Source: Nitrospira defluvii (GTDB lineage: Bacteria > Nitrospirota > Nitrospiria > Nitrospirales > Nitrospiraceae). Taken from it: a DNA stretch of 64,000 nt. The translations under genes and the position numbers were made by a program. Of the stretch, positions 1 through 8,634 are shown piece after piece (the stretch's first letter is position 1; each line of letters begins with the position of its first letter). The stretch covers positions 310,001 to 374,000 of the forward strand of contig WYAX01000003.1 in the NCBI GenBank assembly GCA_011525625.1, written 5' to 3'. The notes under the pieces were generated by a model. The model was not told where the DNA came from. It saw only the letters and a list, made by a program, of their open reading frames with translations, and made no database searches.

Positions 1-408
1 AATCGTGACGCGTTCCTTTTCCGGGTTAAAGACCTTGCCCAGCGATCCCCGAAACACCTTCGTCGGCGGCGTCTCGGCAGGACGCTGGTACGCGACGATG
101 TCATCTCGGTCGTTGACCATGATCTCCACCGCCCCCCCGACCTGCAACCCACGGGCTTCATCGCCACCGGCTTCGAGAGAAAGATACCGGGGCGACCGTT
201 CCCCGGTCTCTACTTCCACACGATCGCCGGTGATACCACGGATCGTGCCTTTCAGGAGTTTGGCACTCGCGAGAATCCCCGGTACGGGCTGCAGCTCTTC
301 GATACTCAGACCGGACATCAGCTTGGCCGAGCTTCCACACCCGGCCATACTCATGGCGAGGACCAGCAACCCCGCCGGCACTACACGTCCAATGTGACTC
401 ACCTTCAT
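1..408 (-). CDS. Putative lipoprotein, 3' part beyond window edge
   Basis: The reading frame is open from the ATG at 408 down to base 1 and has no stop inside the window, so the C terminus is missing; 136 residues are visible. Residues 1-24 form a bacterial lipoprotein signal: a short basic N region, a hydrophobic stretch (VPAGLLVLAMSM) and a Cys at 24 in a lipobox-like MAGC. The mature part begins with a Ser/Leu-rich linker, then a small beta-rich segment (about residues 50-120) containing GDRVEVETGE and VEIMVNDRD, which looks like an OB- or KOW-like barrel. I do not recognise a named family. A GGAAG lies about nine bases before the ATG. It is divergent from the PiT transporter. Being a real gene is well supported; its function is unknown. 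Confidence 0.7.
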   Translation of the reverse strand, partial: MKVSHIGRVVPAGLLVLAMSMAGCGSSAKLMSGLSIEELQPVPGILASAKLLKGTIRGITGDRVEVETGERSPRYLSLEAGGDEARGLQVGGAVEIMVNDRDDIVAYQRPAETPPTKVFRGSLGKVFNPEKERVTI

Positions 409-529
409 TCCGATTGCGCTTCCGACCATGCCCGATGATAGACGATCTCCCCGTCCCAAGGCGAACGCAGGATGACCCGACAGAGTTAACGGAATCTTGA
501 TCCAATGTCCACTCCTGGGTAACGGCGCA

Positions 530-564
530 TTGACACAGTGTCGCCGCTAGGTGCCCATGTGTCA
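530..564 (+). promoter_or_regulatory. Possible promoter/operator of the PiT gene
   Basis: A perfect -35 hexamer TTGACA (530-535) overlaps the 11-bp palindrome GACACAGTGTC (532-542). A second GTGTCA half-site (559-564) lies inverted to the TGACAC at 531-536. No good -10 hexamer stands at 17 nt, so promoter function is uncertain. The sequence is not a recognisable Pho box. Confidence 0.2.
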
Positions 565-591
565 CCCGCTCTAACGGAAAAGGATTCTCCC

Positions 592-2208
592 ATGACACCC
601 CCTCCCGGCGAGACCATCGACACCGTTGCCGACCGACCGCTCAGTGCGTCGTTCGAAGACAACAGCTCTCAGATCGGCCTGTTTCTCATTCTGCTGCTCC
701 TCACCATCGGTGGAATCTATGTCGCCGGTCAATTGACCTCAGACCTATCCGACGTCCGCGCCTCGTCGGTCTGGCCGTTTGTGCTGCTCGGATTTGCACT
801 CTTGATCGCGCTGGGCTTCGAATTCGTCAATGGATTCCATGACACGGCGAATGCGGTGGCGACGGTCATCTATACGCATTCCATGCCGGCGCACGTCGCC
901 GTCGCGTGGTCGGGCATCTGGAATTTCATCGGCGTCATGCTCGCGTCCGGCGCGGTGGCGTTCGGCATCGTCGCCCTGCTGCCGGTCGAGCTGATTCTTC
1001 AAGTGAGCGCCGGAGCAGGGTTCGCCATGGTCTTCGCCCTACTGATTGCCGCCATCATTTGGAACCTGGGCACCTGGTACCTGGGACTGCCTTCATCCAG
1101 TTCGCACGCGCTGATCGGCTCGGTCATCGGCGTCGGCATCGCCAACCAGCTGATGGCCGCAGGCGGCACGAACACCAGCGGTGTCGATTGGGGACAAGCC
1201 CTCAACGTGGGGAAGTCCCTGTTGTTCTCTCCACTCATCGGATTTTCAGCCGCCGCGTTTCTTCTCCTCATTGCCATGAAGACCATCCCCATCGACAAAT
1301 TGTATAAGCCGCCGCGCGGCAAAACGCCGCCGCCCCTGTGGATCCGAGGCTTGCTCATTCTCACCTGCACCGGAGTCAGCTTTGCCCATGGCTCCAACGA
1401 CGGACAAAAGGGCATGGGCCTCATCATGCTCATTCTGATCGGCACGGTGCCGACCGTCTATGCGCTCAATCGCACCGTCGATGTCTCCTACGCGCCCGCC
1501 TTCGTCGAGGCGTCGACCAAAACGGAAGCCGTGTTCCAGCGGTACGCCAAGTCGTCGATGCCCCCGGCCGATCCACGAAAGACCGCGGCAGAGTACATCC
1601 GCACGCACGAGGTTCGACCGGATACCTTGCCGGCCCTGCGCGCATTGAGCGGCATGGTGCGCACACAGATCGCCTCCTATGCGACCGTCGCCCAGATCCC
1701 GACGGAACAGACCTCCAACGTGCGCAACGACATGTACCTGCTCGGAGAATCGCTGCGTTGGATGGACAAGACCCGCGAACCGGCTTTTACGCGAGCGGAT
1801 CGAGACATCCTGCTCCACTACAAATCTATGCTGGATAACGCCACCAAGTACATTCCGGTGTGGGTCAAAGCGGCCGTGGCGATCGCACTGGGGTTGGGCA
1901 CCATGATCGGATGGAAACGCATCGTGGTGACCGTCGGGGAAAAAATCGGGAAGACGCACCTCTCCTATGGACAGGGCGCCAGCGCGGAGCTGGTGGCCAT
2001 GACGACCATCGGCGCCGCGGACCTCTTCGGCCTACCGGTCAGCACCACCCAAGTGCTGTCTTCCGGCGTCGCGGGCACCATGGCGGCGAATCGATCGGGA
2101 TTGCAATGGCAGACGGTTCGGAGTCTCGCCCTCGCCTGGGTCATGACCCTCCCGGCGTCGATTCTGCTGTCGGGGACCTTATTCTGGCTCTTCCGGCACT
2201 TCGCCTGA
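592..2208 (+). CDS. PiT-family inorganic phosphate transporter
   Basis: Inner-membrane phosphate (or metal-phosphate) permease of the PiT/PHO4 family, 538 residues. The family signature is visible twice, as expected from its internal duplication: GFEFVNGFHDTANAVAT at about residues 73-90 and SFAHGSNDGQKGMG at about 262-275. Roughly ten hydrophobic segments are split by a long soluble region (about residues 300-420), a layout common in bacterial PiT proteins. I chose the ATG at 592 because AAAGGA stands about seven bases upstream; an in-frame GTG at 538 would add 18 residues of unlikely sequence. It is a single gene, convergent with the TPR gene downstream. Phosphate as substrate follows from the family. 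Confidence 0.92.
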   Translation: MTPPPGETIDTVADRPLSASFEDNSSQIGLFLILLLLTIGGIYVAGQLTSDLSDVRASSVWPFVLLGFALLIALGFEFVNGFHDTANAVATVIYTHSMPAHVAVAWSGIWNFIGVMLASGAVAFGIVALLPVELILQVSAGAGFAMVFALLIAAIIWNLGTWYLGLPSSSSHALIGSVIGVGIANQLMAAGGTNTSGVDWGQALNVGKSLLFSPLIGFSAAAFLLLIAMKTIPIDKLYKPPRGKTPPPLWIRGLLILTCTGVSFAHGSNDGQKGMGLIMLILIGTVPTVYALNRTVDVSYAPAFVEASTKTEAVFQRYAKSSMPPADPRKTAAEYIRTHEVRPDTLPALRALSGMVRTQIASYATVAQIPTEQTSNVRNDMYLLGESLRWMDKTREPAFTRADRDILLHYKSMLDNATKYIPVWVKAAVAIALGLGTMIGWKRIVVTVGEKIGKTHLSYGQGASAELVAMTTIGAADLFGLPVSTTQVLSSGVAGTMAANRSGLQWQTVRSLALAWVMTLPASILLSGTLFWLFRHFA

Positions 2209-2220
2209 CGATACCCCGAC

Positions 2221-2264
2221 GCTGCCGAGCGGGAGGGGCGATCCGTCCCGTCCGCCTCGGCGGC
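2221..2264. terminator. Imperfect hairpin between convergent genes
   Basis: GCTGCCGAG plus CGGGA pairs with TCCCG and CTCGGCGGC, with one mismatch and a five-base bulge. It starts 13 bases after the PiT stop. There is no T tract, so terminator function is only suggested by its position. Confidence 0.3.
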
Positions 2265-2392
2265 GAGACACTCCCCTCCCTACTCCTGACGGATCGTCGA
2301 TCGTCCATGCCAGAACGGCATACAGTCGCTTGTCCCTCATCCTCACCGTTGCCGGATTGTACGGCGCGAGAGGCACGGACGAGGCAACGGCC

Positions 2393-3121
2393 TCAGGAGG
2401 GAGGCAAGGCCTGCAGCACCCGTTCGGCTTCCGGCTTGAACAGATGCATCCAACTGTAGGGATAGTGAGGCTGTTGCACCTCGATGACAGCCCGCAGATG
2501 CAGGCGCGCCTCGGCAAACCGGCGCTGCTTCATGAGCAATCGGGCCAGGATCAAATGCGCGTTCGTGTAGCGCCCATCCGCCTCAATCGCACGACGCAGG
2601 TACGACTCGGCCTCTGCCTCGCTCCCGCCGAGCACCCACGGCAGCTCGGCATAGAGCCCCCCCATCATCTGGAGCGCTTGCGGGTGAGTCGGGTCGATGG
2701 CCAACGCCTCTCGGAGGTGGCGCTTGATGTCGTTCAGTACCAGCCCCGCATTGGCAAGGCCTTTCAACCGCTCGGCACTTCCGAGAGTTGCCGCATACAG
2801 AAAATGGGCATGGGCCTGACGTGAATCGATGTGAAGTGCACGCTTGGCCATCGCCGCACCGGCCTCATAGGCCGATTGCCGCTGTCCCTCTTCGGTGAAC
2901 AGATCGTCGGCCATCTGCATGTAGAGCTCGGCTCCCTCCAGCAACGCCTTCACCTCATCGCCCGCTGAAGCAAGCCGGGACAGCACGGCGGCGAGCTCGC
3001 GTTCGAGAGATCGGGGATAGTCGGGGGGCAGGACATCCTGACCAGCCATGACCGGAGAGATGAACAGGCAACAGGCTATCCCGGCAAGAAGGAGCTGCGG
3101 ATATCTGACGTGGCGACGCAC
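2393..3121 (-). CDS. Exported TPR-repeat protein
   Basis: Last gene of the four-gene operon 7596-2393; 242 residues. An N-terminal signal sequence (LLLAGIACCLFISPVMAG, about residues 9-27) predicts export, with cleavage near AMAG-like VMAG. The rest is helical with tetratricopeptide-like units: KRALHIDSRQAHAHFLYAA (about 98-116), LREALAIDPTHPQALQMMG and LRRAIEADGRYTNAHLILA. The GTG at 3121 lies three bases after the stop of the Lgt-like gene, so translation is probably coupled; an in-frame TTG at 3127 is an alternative. TPR proteins are scaffolds, so it probably docks partners of the operon's membrane enzymes in the periplasm. That role is inference. Confidence 0.75.
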   Translation of the reverse strand: MRRHVRYPQLLLAGIACCLFISPVMAGQDVLPPDYPRSLERELAAVLSRLASAGDEVKALLEGAELYMQMADDLFTEEGQRQSAYEAGAAMAKRALHIDSRQAHAHFLYAATLGSAERLKGLANAGLVLNDIKRHLREALAIDPTHPQALQMMGGLYAELPWVLGGSEAEAESYLRRAIEADGRYTNAHLILARLLMKQRRFAEARLHLRAVIEVQQPHYPYSWMHLFKPEAERVLQALPPS

Positions 3122-3123
3122 GG

Positions 3124-4179
3124 TCAAATCTGATCCTGTGCCACCTGCATCGACACCGTCGATTGGGTCACTCGACTCCGGCCGGTGAACAGAAACATGA
3201 CGACCCATAACATTTGCAGACCGATCAGGACGCCCGGCTGCCACAGCGTGTGAACCCCGCGCAGCAGATCCGGCGGCGCAGACGGACCATCCGGCAACCA
3301 GAGAGTCAGCAGGCCGGCATAGACAACTCCGGCAAGGGAGAGCAGCTGATAGCGCGAAAAGGCCTGCCCGCCGCGGTAATCGGCGCGTAGATACTCCGAG
3401 ACAACTCGCCACACCTGCGTGACCAGGACCGTGACCAGAAATGCGGCGAGGAAGTGTCCCTGCAGGAACAACCACAACCCGACGATCCCTGCCGCCACGC
3501 AAACGCCGGCGGTCATGGCTTGAACCGGAATCAGAGGAATCGCATCCAGATGTCGTTCATAGGCTGCCTTTCTGGTGGATTCCGAAAAAACGGCATGGTG
3601 GCGGGCGAACAAGGTGGAGAGCCATCGATGGCTCTGCTCCAGGGGAGCGCCGTAGCAGCACCCGAAGCTTAAACAGGCCAGTCGCCCGGTGCCCTCGCCG
3701 AACGCATAGGCGATACTGACCACTGCCAGCACGGCGGTCATCGGCAGCGAGTCTACCCCCGACGCCCCGAGCCCGACATTCATCACCGCAACGACCCATG
3801 GCAGGAGCAGCAAGCCGAACATCGACGCGCCGCCCACCGTGAAGGTATTCGCCTTCCCCTCGATGAGACGTGCCAGCCCCTTGGCCGAGGGGACGCACGC
3901 GCCCAGCAGGATCGCCGCCAACGCCAGTATGCCGGTGAGAGACACGCCCACACTGCTCATCAACACCACGCTCCATGCCACCGCGATCACGACCGCGCTG
4001 GCGGTGAAGGCGCCATAGTAGGTCAGGTTGAGACCGACCCATTGTCCGTCAGGCCGCTTGGTGAGGGGCACCGCGGCGAGAAACTGCCACCCCTCCCCCG
4101 GCAAGACGCGAAAGGCCCACCAGAACAGTGCTGCGTAGAAGGTTACTAGGCCAAAGAGGACAAGTTCGTTGACGGCCAT
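3124..4179 (-). CDS. Lgt-like membrane acyl/glyceryl transferase homologue
   Basis: Polytopic membrane protein of 351 residues with seven or eight hydrophobic segments. Two stretches match the prolipoprotein diacylglyceryl transferase (Lgt) family: GEGTGRLACLSFGCCYG at about residues 161-177, corresponding to the conserved GR..(N/C)F.(N/G) region, and RVVSEYLRADYRGG at about 256-270, corresponding to the conserved E..R region. The Asn residues of canonical Lgt are replaced by a GCCYG signature, and the classical HGGL loop is not seen. It may therefore be a divergent Lgt or an enzyme using another acceptor. The start is five bases from the decarboxylase stop; the stop nearly touches the TPR start. 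Context links it to phospholipid chemistry. Confidence 0.7.
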   Translation of the reverse strand: MAVNELVLFGLVTFYAALFWWAFRVLPGEGWQFLAAVPLTKRPDGQWVGLNLTYYGAFTASAVVIAVAWSVVLMSSVGVSLTGILALAAILLGACVPSAKGLARLIEGKANTFTVGGASMFGLLLLPWVVAVMNVGLGASGVDSLPMTAVLAVVSIAYAFGEGTGRLACLSFGCCYGAPLEQSHRWLSTLFARHHAVFSESTRKAAYERHLDAIPLIPVQAMTAGVCVAAGIVGLWLFLQGHFLAAFLVTVLVTQVWRVVSEYLRADYRGGQAFSRYQLLSLAGVVYAGLLTLWLPDGPSAPPDLLRGVHTLWQPGVLIGLQMLWVVMFLFTGRSRVTQSTVSMQVAQDQI

Positions 4180-4183
4180 CCTG

Positions 4184-5191
4184 TTATCCTCCCTTTCTCC
4201 ACCCGATCGTCGAACGCACCTTCACATCGGTCTCGACCAGTGCACGACCGAATCCCTCCGAGAAGCGACTATACACCCCGGAGCGCAACCGGTTCCGGAC
4301 GAGGTCTTCGCAGAAGCGCACACGGCCGGGCTCAAACAGCAGCACATCCGTCGAACTACCCGGTCGATAGAGACTTTTCGGACGCCCCTTTTCAAGCATC
4401 ATCCCGACATGCATGGTTTTGGGATCGTCATAGGCGACCGAGGAGTAACATTGATCGATCTGTCCGATCATGAGGGCCACGATCTCGATCATCGCCACAA
4501 TGCCCACGCGCGATCCACCGGGCACCTCTGTGTCGAGAATCGTCACAACCCGTTTGTTTTTGGAGTAGGGCGTGGCCGCGACGACCACCGGCCCAGGGTT
4601 GCAGGAATGGTAACGCCCGGAGATTTCATACCAATCGAGCACCTGCCCGGCGACCGGCGTGTGATTGTAGTGGTATTTGTCCGGGGTCAGTCGGAAGATC
4701 GCCCAATCGCCTTGGCGAAACAGATCCCGCCAGGGCGCCCGATCGCAGCCGAGCAGTTCGTCATAGTCGAAAAACTTGCCTTTGAGAAACAGCGACGAGT
4801 CGTCGGCAAAGGACCCGAGGAGCAACCGGGCATCCGCGGGAGACACGACCGCCCGTGGATCGGCATCCATCGGCCGCACTTGCCAATACCGCACGCGCCG
4901 CTGGAACAGCCGACGCAGCGTATTGAGTCGCGTCGGATCGTCGAGGCACTCGGACAGGTCCACACCCAGCGTCCCGGCACAACGTGTCACCCCCTCCTGC
5001 GTCGCGGTAAACGGCCGGTCGTAGTTGAAGAACCCCAACACTTGCGTCATCCGCTGCGACGTCAGGGCCCTCATGAACCATGCGGCGTCCTCCCACAAGG
5101 CGCGATAGGCCCAATTGAGCCAACGGTCGCCGAGGAACTGTTCGGTCCTCACCAGGCCCGTCTCGCGATCGATATATTGATGCGGCGTCAT
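4184..5191 (-). CDS. psd: Phosphatidylserine decarboxylase-like protein
   Basis: Pyruvoyl enzyme converting phosphatidylserine to phosphatidylethanolamine at the inner membrane; 335 residues. Family landmarks are in order: SPADARLLLGS (catalytic-Asp region, about 116-126), LFRQGDW, RLTPDKYHYNHTPVAG (the DYH..H region, about 168-183), NKRVV, ILDTEVPGG, and the self-cleavage site in YRPGSSTDV (GSS, about 279-281). About 55 residues follow GSS, longer than in the E. coli enzyme. The ATG at 5191 shares a TGATG overlap with the upstream stop; a GTG at 5203 is the alternative. It sits between an unknown 801-residue protein and an Lgt-like protein, so its substrate may be specialised. Confidence 0.85.
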   Translation of the reverse strand: MTPHQYIDRETGLVRTEQFLGDRWLNWAYRALWEDAAWFMRALTSQRMTQVLGFFNYDRPFTATQEGVTRCAGTLGVDLSECLDDPTRLNTLRRLFQRRVRYWQVRPMDADPRAVVSPADARLLLGSFADDSSLFLKGKFFDYDELLGCDRAPWRDLFRQGDWAIFRLTPDKYHYNHTPVAGQVLDWYEISGRYHSCNPGPVVVAATPYSKNKRVVTILDTEVPGGSRVGIVAMIEIVALMIGQIDQCYSSVAYDDPKTMHVGMMLEKGRPKSLYRPGSSTDVLLFEPGRVRFCEDLVRNRLRSGVYSRFSEGFGRALVETDVKVRSTIGWRKGG

Positions 5192-7596
5192 CACGAGGCC
5201 CACGACTGTTCGTCCCGATGACTGTTCAACGCCTGGGATCGCGAAATGGCGAGAAGGCAGAGCCCCAGGGAACGAAGCAGGGCCTGGCTACCGGCGGATC
5301 CCGACAGGAGTTCCGGCGCCGTTTCCGTGAGCGCCTCGGCAGACGAACGGGGGCCAACCAGTGCGGTCGCAATTCCCCGGCACCGTCGATCTGTTTCGGA
5401 CTCAGCCTGGTCGATCGCACGCAGATCTTCCTCGACGCAGGTCAGGGCTTCCCGCACATACTGTGCACGCAACGGACCACGGTAATAACTTTCCGCCGCC
5501 TGGGCAAACTCCTCACCGGAGAGCCGCATCGGACGATCGACTCCCGCCACCTCCACAATCCCCCTCGTCAACTTTCCGGCCGTACCACACCGATCCGGTT
5601 CAAGGAGTCGTTCACGCAGTCGCACCAGATGGTCCCGGAGTTGAAAGGCCTCGATCAGTTCCGGCGCATCGTCTTCAATCGTCGACAGGAGCGCCAACCG
5701 ATAGTCCTCGATCCGGACTCGCAAATGTCCCGCATAGCGCCGGCTGCTCCTCGTCTTCTGCGTACGACCGACAATACGCGCCAGAAACCGGTTCGGACCG
5801 GCCTCGCGCACATTCACGGTCGCGACCCCGATGGCCGAGGCGAACATGCACTGCCGGCGTTCGCTTTCGGTAAAGGGATCGTCGGGGATATCCTCGTGGG
5901 TCACCTGCCCCGTGGCAACGTACCGAAAGGCCAACGCCGTCACCAATGCCTGCAGACTGGCCGCATCGGCAAAATCTTCCAAATGATTCGAAAACAGACT
6001 GTAGTGTCGACCTTCGAAACCCGAGAATCCCATCACCGACTGTGCACGCAGCTTGTAGCAGAGATAGAGCGACATCCGTTCGTCGAACACGCCGAGTTGC
6101 CCGAGATCGCGTCTGAGCCGGAAGTCATTCCCCAGCAGGCCGTCGAGCGCCGGACTTTGATCGGTCGACAACAGCGACACCAAATAGTCGATGAGCCGGA
6201 AATCCGGCACGTAGTCTCCGCGAAGGTGGAAGAGCGCACTGAGGGCACGATCCAACCACATGGGACCGACCGGCGTGATGGCCCGACCGAAGACCGACAG
6301 TTTCGCTTTCTTCTTCCAGCGCCGCCACAACATGCGCAAATGGGTAAAGTCCAGTTCGTGGGGCAGAAATCCCAGCGCCAGCTCGGGATGGAAATCTTGA
6401 AAATTCATGCGGTAAGGCGCCGCGCTATAGGTCCCGACAAACAGCGGCAGAAAATGCTCCACAATCTTAATGACGAGATCCCCGACCACCTTCTCGTGCG
6501 CGGGGGTATAGCGTTTCGTCCCGGCCCGCAACACCTCGCTCAACCGTCGGCTGCCGAGGCTGAGGTGCGTACCGTTGTTGGCCAGGCTGATATTCGACGT
6601 GGACGGCAACACCACCAGATTGCGCGTGATGATGCCGGCATCCTTTAATCGGAGCACGGCATTCAGTTGGCTGCGTGATAACACTTCATGACAGAGTCCC
6701 ATATAGCGGGACTTCTCCTCCCCTCGTTCCCATCCGGAGAGGCAGGGGTTCATGAACAGTTCGCGATAGAAGGCATCGGAGACGAGATGATTGAGGCGCC
6801 GCTGCCGCATGGGAGGGTGCGGCGACGCATACACCACCACACATTGCCCGCGCTCCTCCAATCCGAATCGCCTGTTCGCATACAGCACCAGCAAGTGGGT
6901 CAGCAGAAAGCGAATCGCCGTTTCTCGCGCAATCCCTGTTCCCATTCCCCCGGAGGGTTCCATGCGGGACACATAGAACGAAAAGGTTTCCGGCGAACTG
7001 TTATCGTTCAGGAAATGATCCAGCAGGCGCCGGCTCTCGCTCGCCAGCGTCGGCACATGCTCTTCGAATTCGCCAAGCACCTCGGCCAAGGTCAACGTCA
7101 AGAGATAGCTGATAGGAAGCCGGACCCACTCCTCCCCCTGCTCCACCAGCAGATACCGGTCGACATCGGCGCGACGAGGCCCTTGCGGGGCGCGTTTATC
7201 GGCCGCCAGGTCTCGCTCCAGGAGCTGAGTGGCCGCCCGGTTGAGGCAGCGCCGCGGGAAACGGACCCATGAGTTTTCCCACACGGTCGCCTCGGAAGAC
7301 GTCAGCAACTCCTGTAACTGACGAATGAGGATGCGAGGACTGTCTCCCGCCGCAGTCCGCTCCCGGATATTCTTCACATAGTTCGAAGCATGAATCGTGC
7401 GCGGCAGATCCACGTCCTCGGAACGGCCGCAGACCGCCGCTTGCAGCTCGCTCTCTGAACCGGCAGTGATGTCGTCGTGAGAAAAGGGCAACGCCGGAAG
7501 GTCGGCAAGGAACTGAATGGCCTGTCGCTGAAGCTCATGGCGGGGTTCGGCTGCGTGGAGAGCAGCATCGGAGGGAATCGCAGTCGTTCGACTCAT
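5191..7596 (-). CDS. Large protein of unknown family heading the psd operon
   Basis: An 801-residue predicted cytosolic protein with no signal peptide and no clear membrane helix. I do not recognise any domain. It is rich in Arg and Leu, largely helical in appearance, and has several ordered blocks: SNYVKNIRER (about 74), FYVSRMEPSGGMGTG (about 208), VVLPSTSNISLANNGTHLSLGS (about 333) and a region around MGFSGFEGRHYSLFSNHLEDF (about 530). The GGMGTG glycine loop could be a nucleotide or cofactor contact, but no Walker motif is present. The ATG at 7596 has GGAGG four to five bases upstream; the GTG at 7602 is too close to that site. It overlaps the decarboxylase start by one base, so the two products are likely made together. 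Confidence 0.8.
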   Translation of the reverse strand: MSRTTAIPSDAALHAAEPRHELQRQAIQFLADLPALPFSHDDITAGSESELQAAVCGRSEDVDLPRTIHASNYVKNIRERTAAGDSPRILIRQLQELLTSSEATVWENSWVRFPRRCLNRAATQLLERDLAADKRAPQGPRRADVDRYLLVEQGEEWVRLPISYLLTLTLAEVLGEFEEHVPTLASESRRLLDHFLNDNSSPETFSFYVSRMEPSGGMGTGIARETAIRFLLTHLLVLYANRRFGLEERGQCVVVYASPHPPMRQRRLNHLVSDAFYRELFMNPCLSGWERGEEKSRYMGLCHEVLSRSQLNAVLRLKDAGIITRNLVVLPSTSNISLANNGTHLSLGSRRLSEVLRAGTKRYTPAHEKVVGDLVIKIVEHFLPLFVGTYSAAPYRMNFQDFHPELALGFLPHELDFTHLRMLWRRWKKKAKLSVFGRAITPVGPMWLDRALSALFHLRGDYVPDFRLIDYLVSLLSTDQSPALDGLLGNDFRLRRDLGQLGVFDERMSLYLCYKLRAQSVMGFSGFEGRHYSLFSNHLEDFADAASLQALVTALAFRYVATGQVTHEDIPDDPFTESERRQCMFASAIGVATVNVREAGPNRFLARIVGRTQKTRSSRRYAGHLRVRIEDYRLALLSTIEDDAPELIEAFQLRDHLVRLRERLLEPDRCGTAGKLTRGIVEVAGVDRPMRLSGEEFAQAAESYYRGPLRAQYVREALTCVEEDLRAIDQAESETDRRCRGIATALVGPRSSAEALTETAPELLSGSAGSQALLRSLGLCLLAISRSQALNSHRDEQSWAS

Positions 7597-7735
7597 CAAC
7601 ACCTCCCGGTGATCGTCCGCGGATCGTTCATGCCGATATGGCTCGAGCGTACCGCCGACCTGTTACGAATAGCTCATCGACACAGAAATGTTGTGTAACA
7701 AGAGGGACCGGGGAGCAGAGGGAGAGAGGACGTCT

Positions 7736-8410
7736 TCACGCCAACCGGCGCAGCAGTCGCTCGAGCGTCGTGGTCTGCAACGAGGGGACGACGACATCGG
7801 CTGCCGAGAGACGAGACTCAGGCAGGGTGGTGGCCACCGCGATGCACCGCATCCCGGCCTGATGAGCGGCCTCAATGCCGTGCGGTGTGTCTTCGATGGC
7901 CACACACTCGTCGGCCCGCAGCGCCGACCGGCGATTCAGTGCCGCAAGGGCATGGAGGTAGAGCGCGGGGGCAGGCTTCCCTTGGTGCACATCCTGTGCG
8001 GCCGACACATGCTCAAACAGGGATGCCATGCCGGCCAACTCCAAACACAAGGCGATTTCCTCCCGTAACGCCCCCGAAGCCACGGCCGTGCGGTATCGCG
8101 ACGCAACAGTCTCGACACAATCCCTGACACCGGGCACAACAGGGAGCCGGGCTCGCAACGATGCCTGCATGAGCTCCGTCTTGCACTGTACCAGCCGCGC
8201 GACCGTCTCGGAGGAGGCCGGAGATCTGCCGTGATCGGCGAGGACGGCGCGGAAACAGGCGGGATCGGTGAGTCCGACGTAGCGTGCGTAATAGACCTCC
8301 GGCGCCAGCGAGATCCCTTCCATGCGCAACACCTGCCGGAACATGTCGAAATGCAGCGGTTCCGTGTCGAACAGCACGCCGTCGAAATCGAACACAATCG
8401 CTTTGACCAT
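7736..8410 (-). CDS. HAD-superfamily hydrolase, phosphoglucomutase-like subfamily
   Basis: Cytosolic phosphatase/mutase of the haloacid dehalogenase superfamily, 224 residues. Motif I FDFDGVLFDTE (residues 7-17) holds the nucleophile Asp and the acid/base Asp. The helical cap follows (about 18-90). Motif II is the Ser/Thr in TAVASGA (about 110-117), the motif III Lys is in HQGKPAPALY (about 144), and motif IV is ECVAIEDTPHGIEAA (about 168-182). This arrangement fits beta-phosphoglucomutase-like and phosphoglycolate-phosphatase-like enzymes; the substrate cannot be told from sequence. It is monocistronic, 140 bases upstream of the unknown operon on the same strand. Confidence 0.88.
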   Translation of the reverse strand: MVKAIVFDFDGVLFDTEPLHFDMFRQVLRMEGISLAPEVYYARYVGLTDPACFRAVLADHGRSPASSETVARLVQCKTELMQASLRARLPVVPGVRDCVETVASRYRTAVASGALREEIALCLELAGMASLFEHVSAAQDVHQGKPAPALYLHALAALNRRSALRADECVAIEDTPHGIEAAHQAGMRCIAVATTLPESRLSAADVVVPSLQTTTLERLLRRLA

Positions 8411-8634
8411 GACACGCCTTCCCTCTACGCCAAGATACCCGTTCGTCGCCGCGCCCTGCCAGCGACACCGGCAATCTTGAGCGACACTTAATGTTCCCGT
8501 AACCGCACTCCTCTACAGTGATCCTCTCGACCGAGCCCGGCCTGCTGTGCCTGGATAAGCGTCAATCACGTACAGGCTTGCAGTCTTGCTTCCACTCACC
8601 TCATCATAGGTAACGTTTCCAAAGAGAACCGCCG

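Noticed and set aside
5218-6648. 476-codon plus-strand frame, and the 350-codon frame at 4169-5221
   Set aside because: Both are antisense to the unknown 801-residue gene and psd. Composition and lack of any recognisable fold mark them as shadows.
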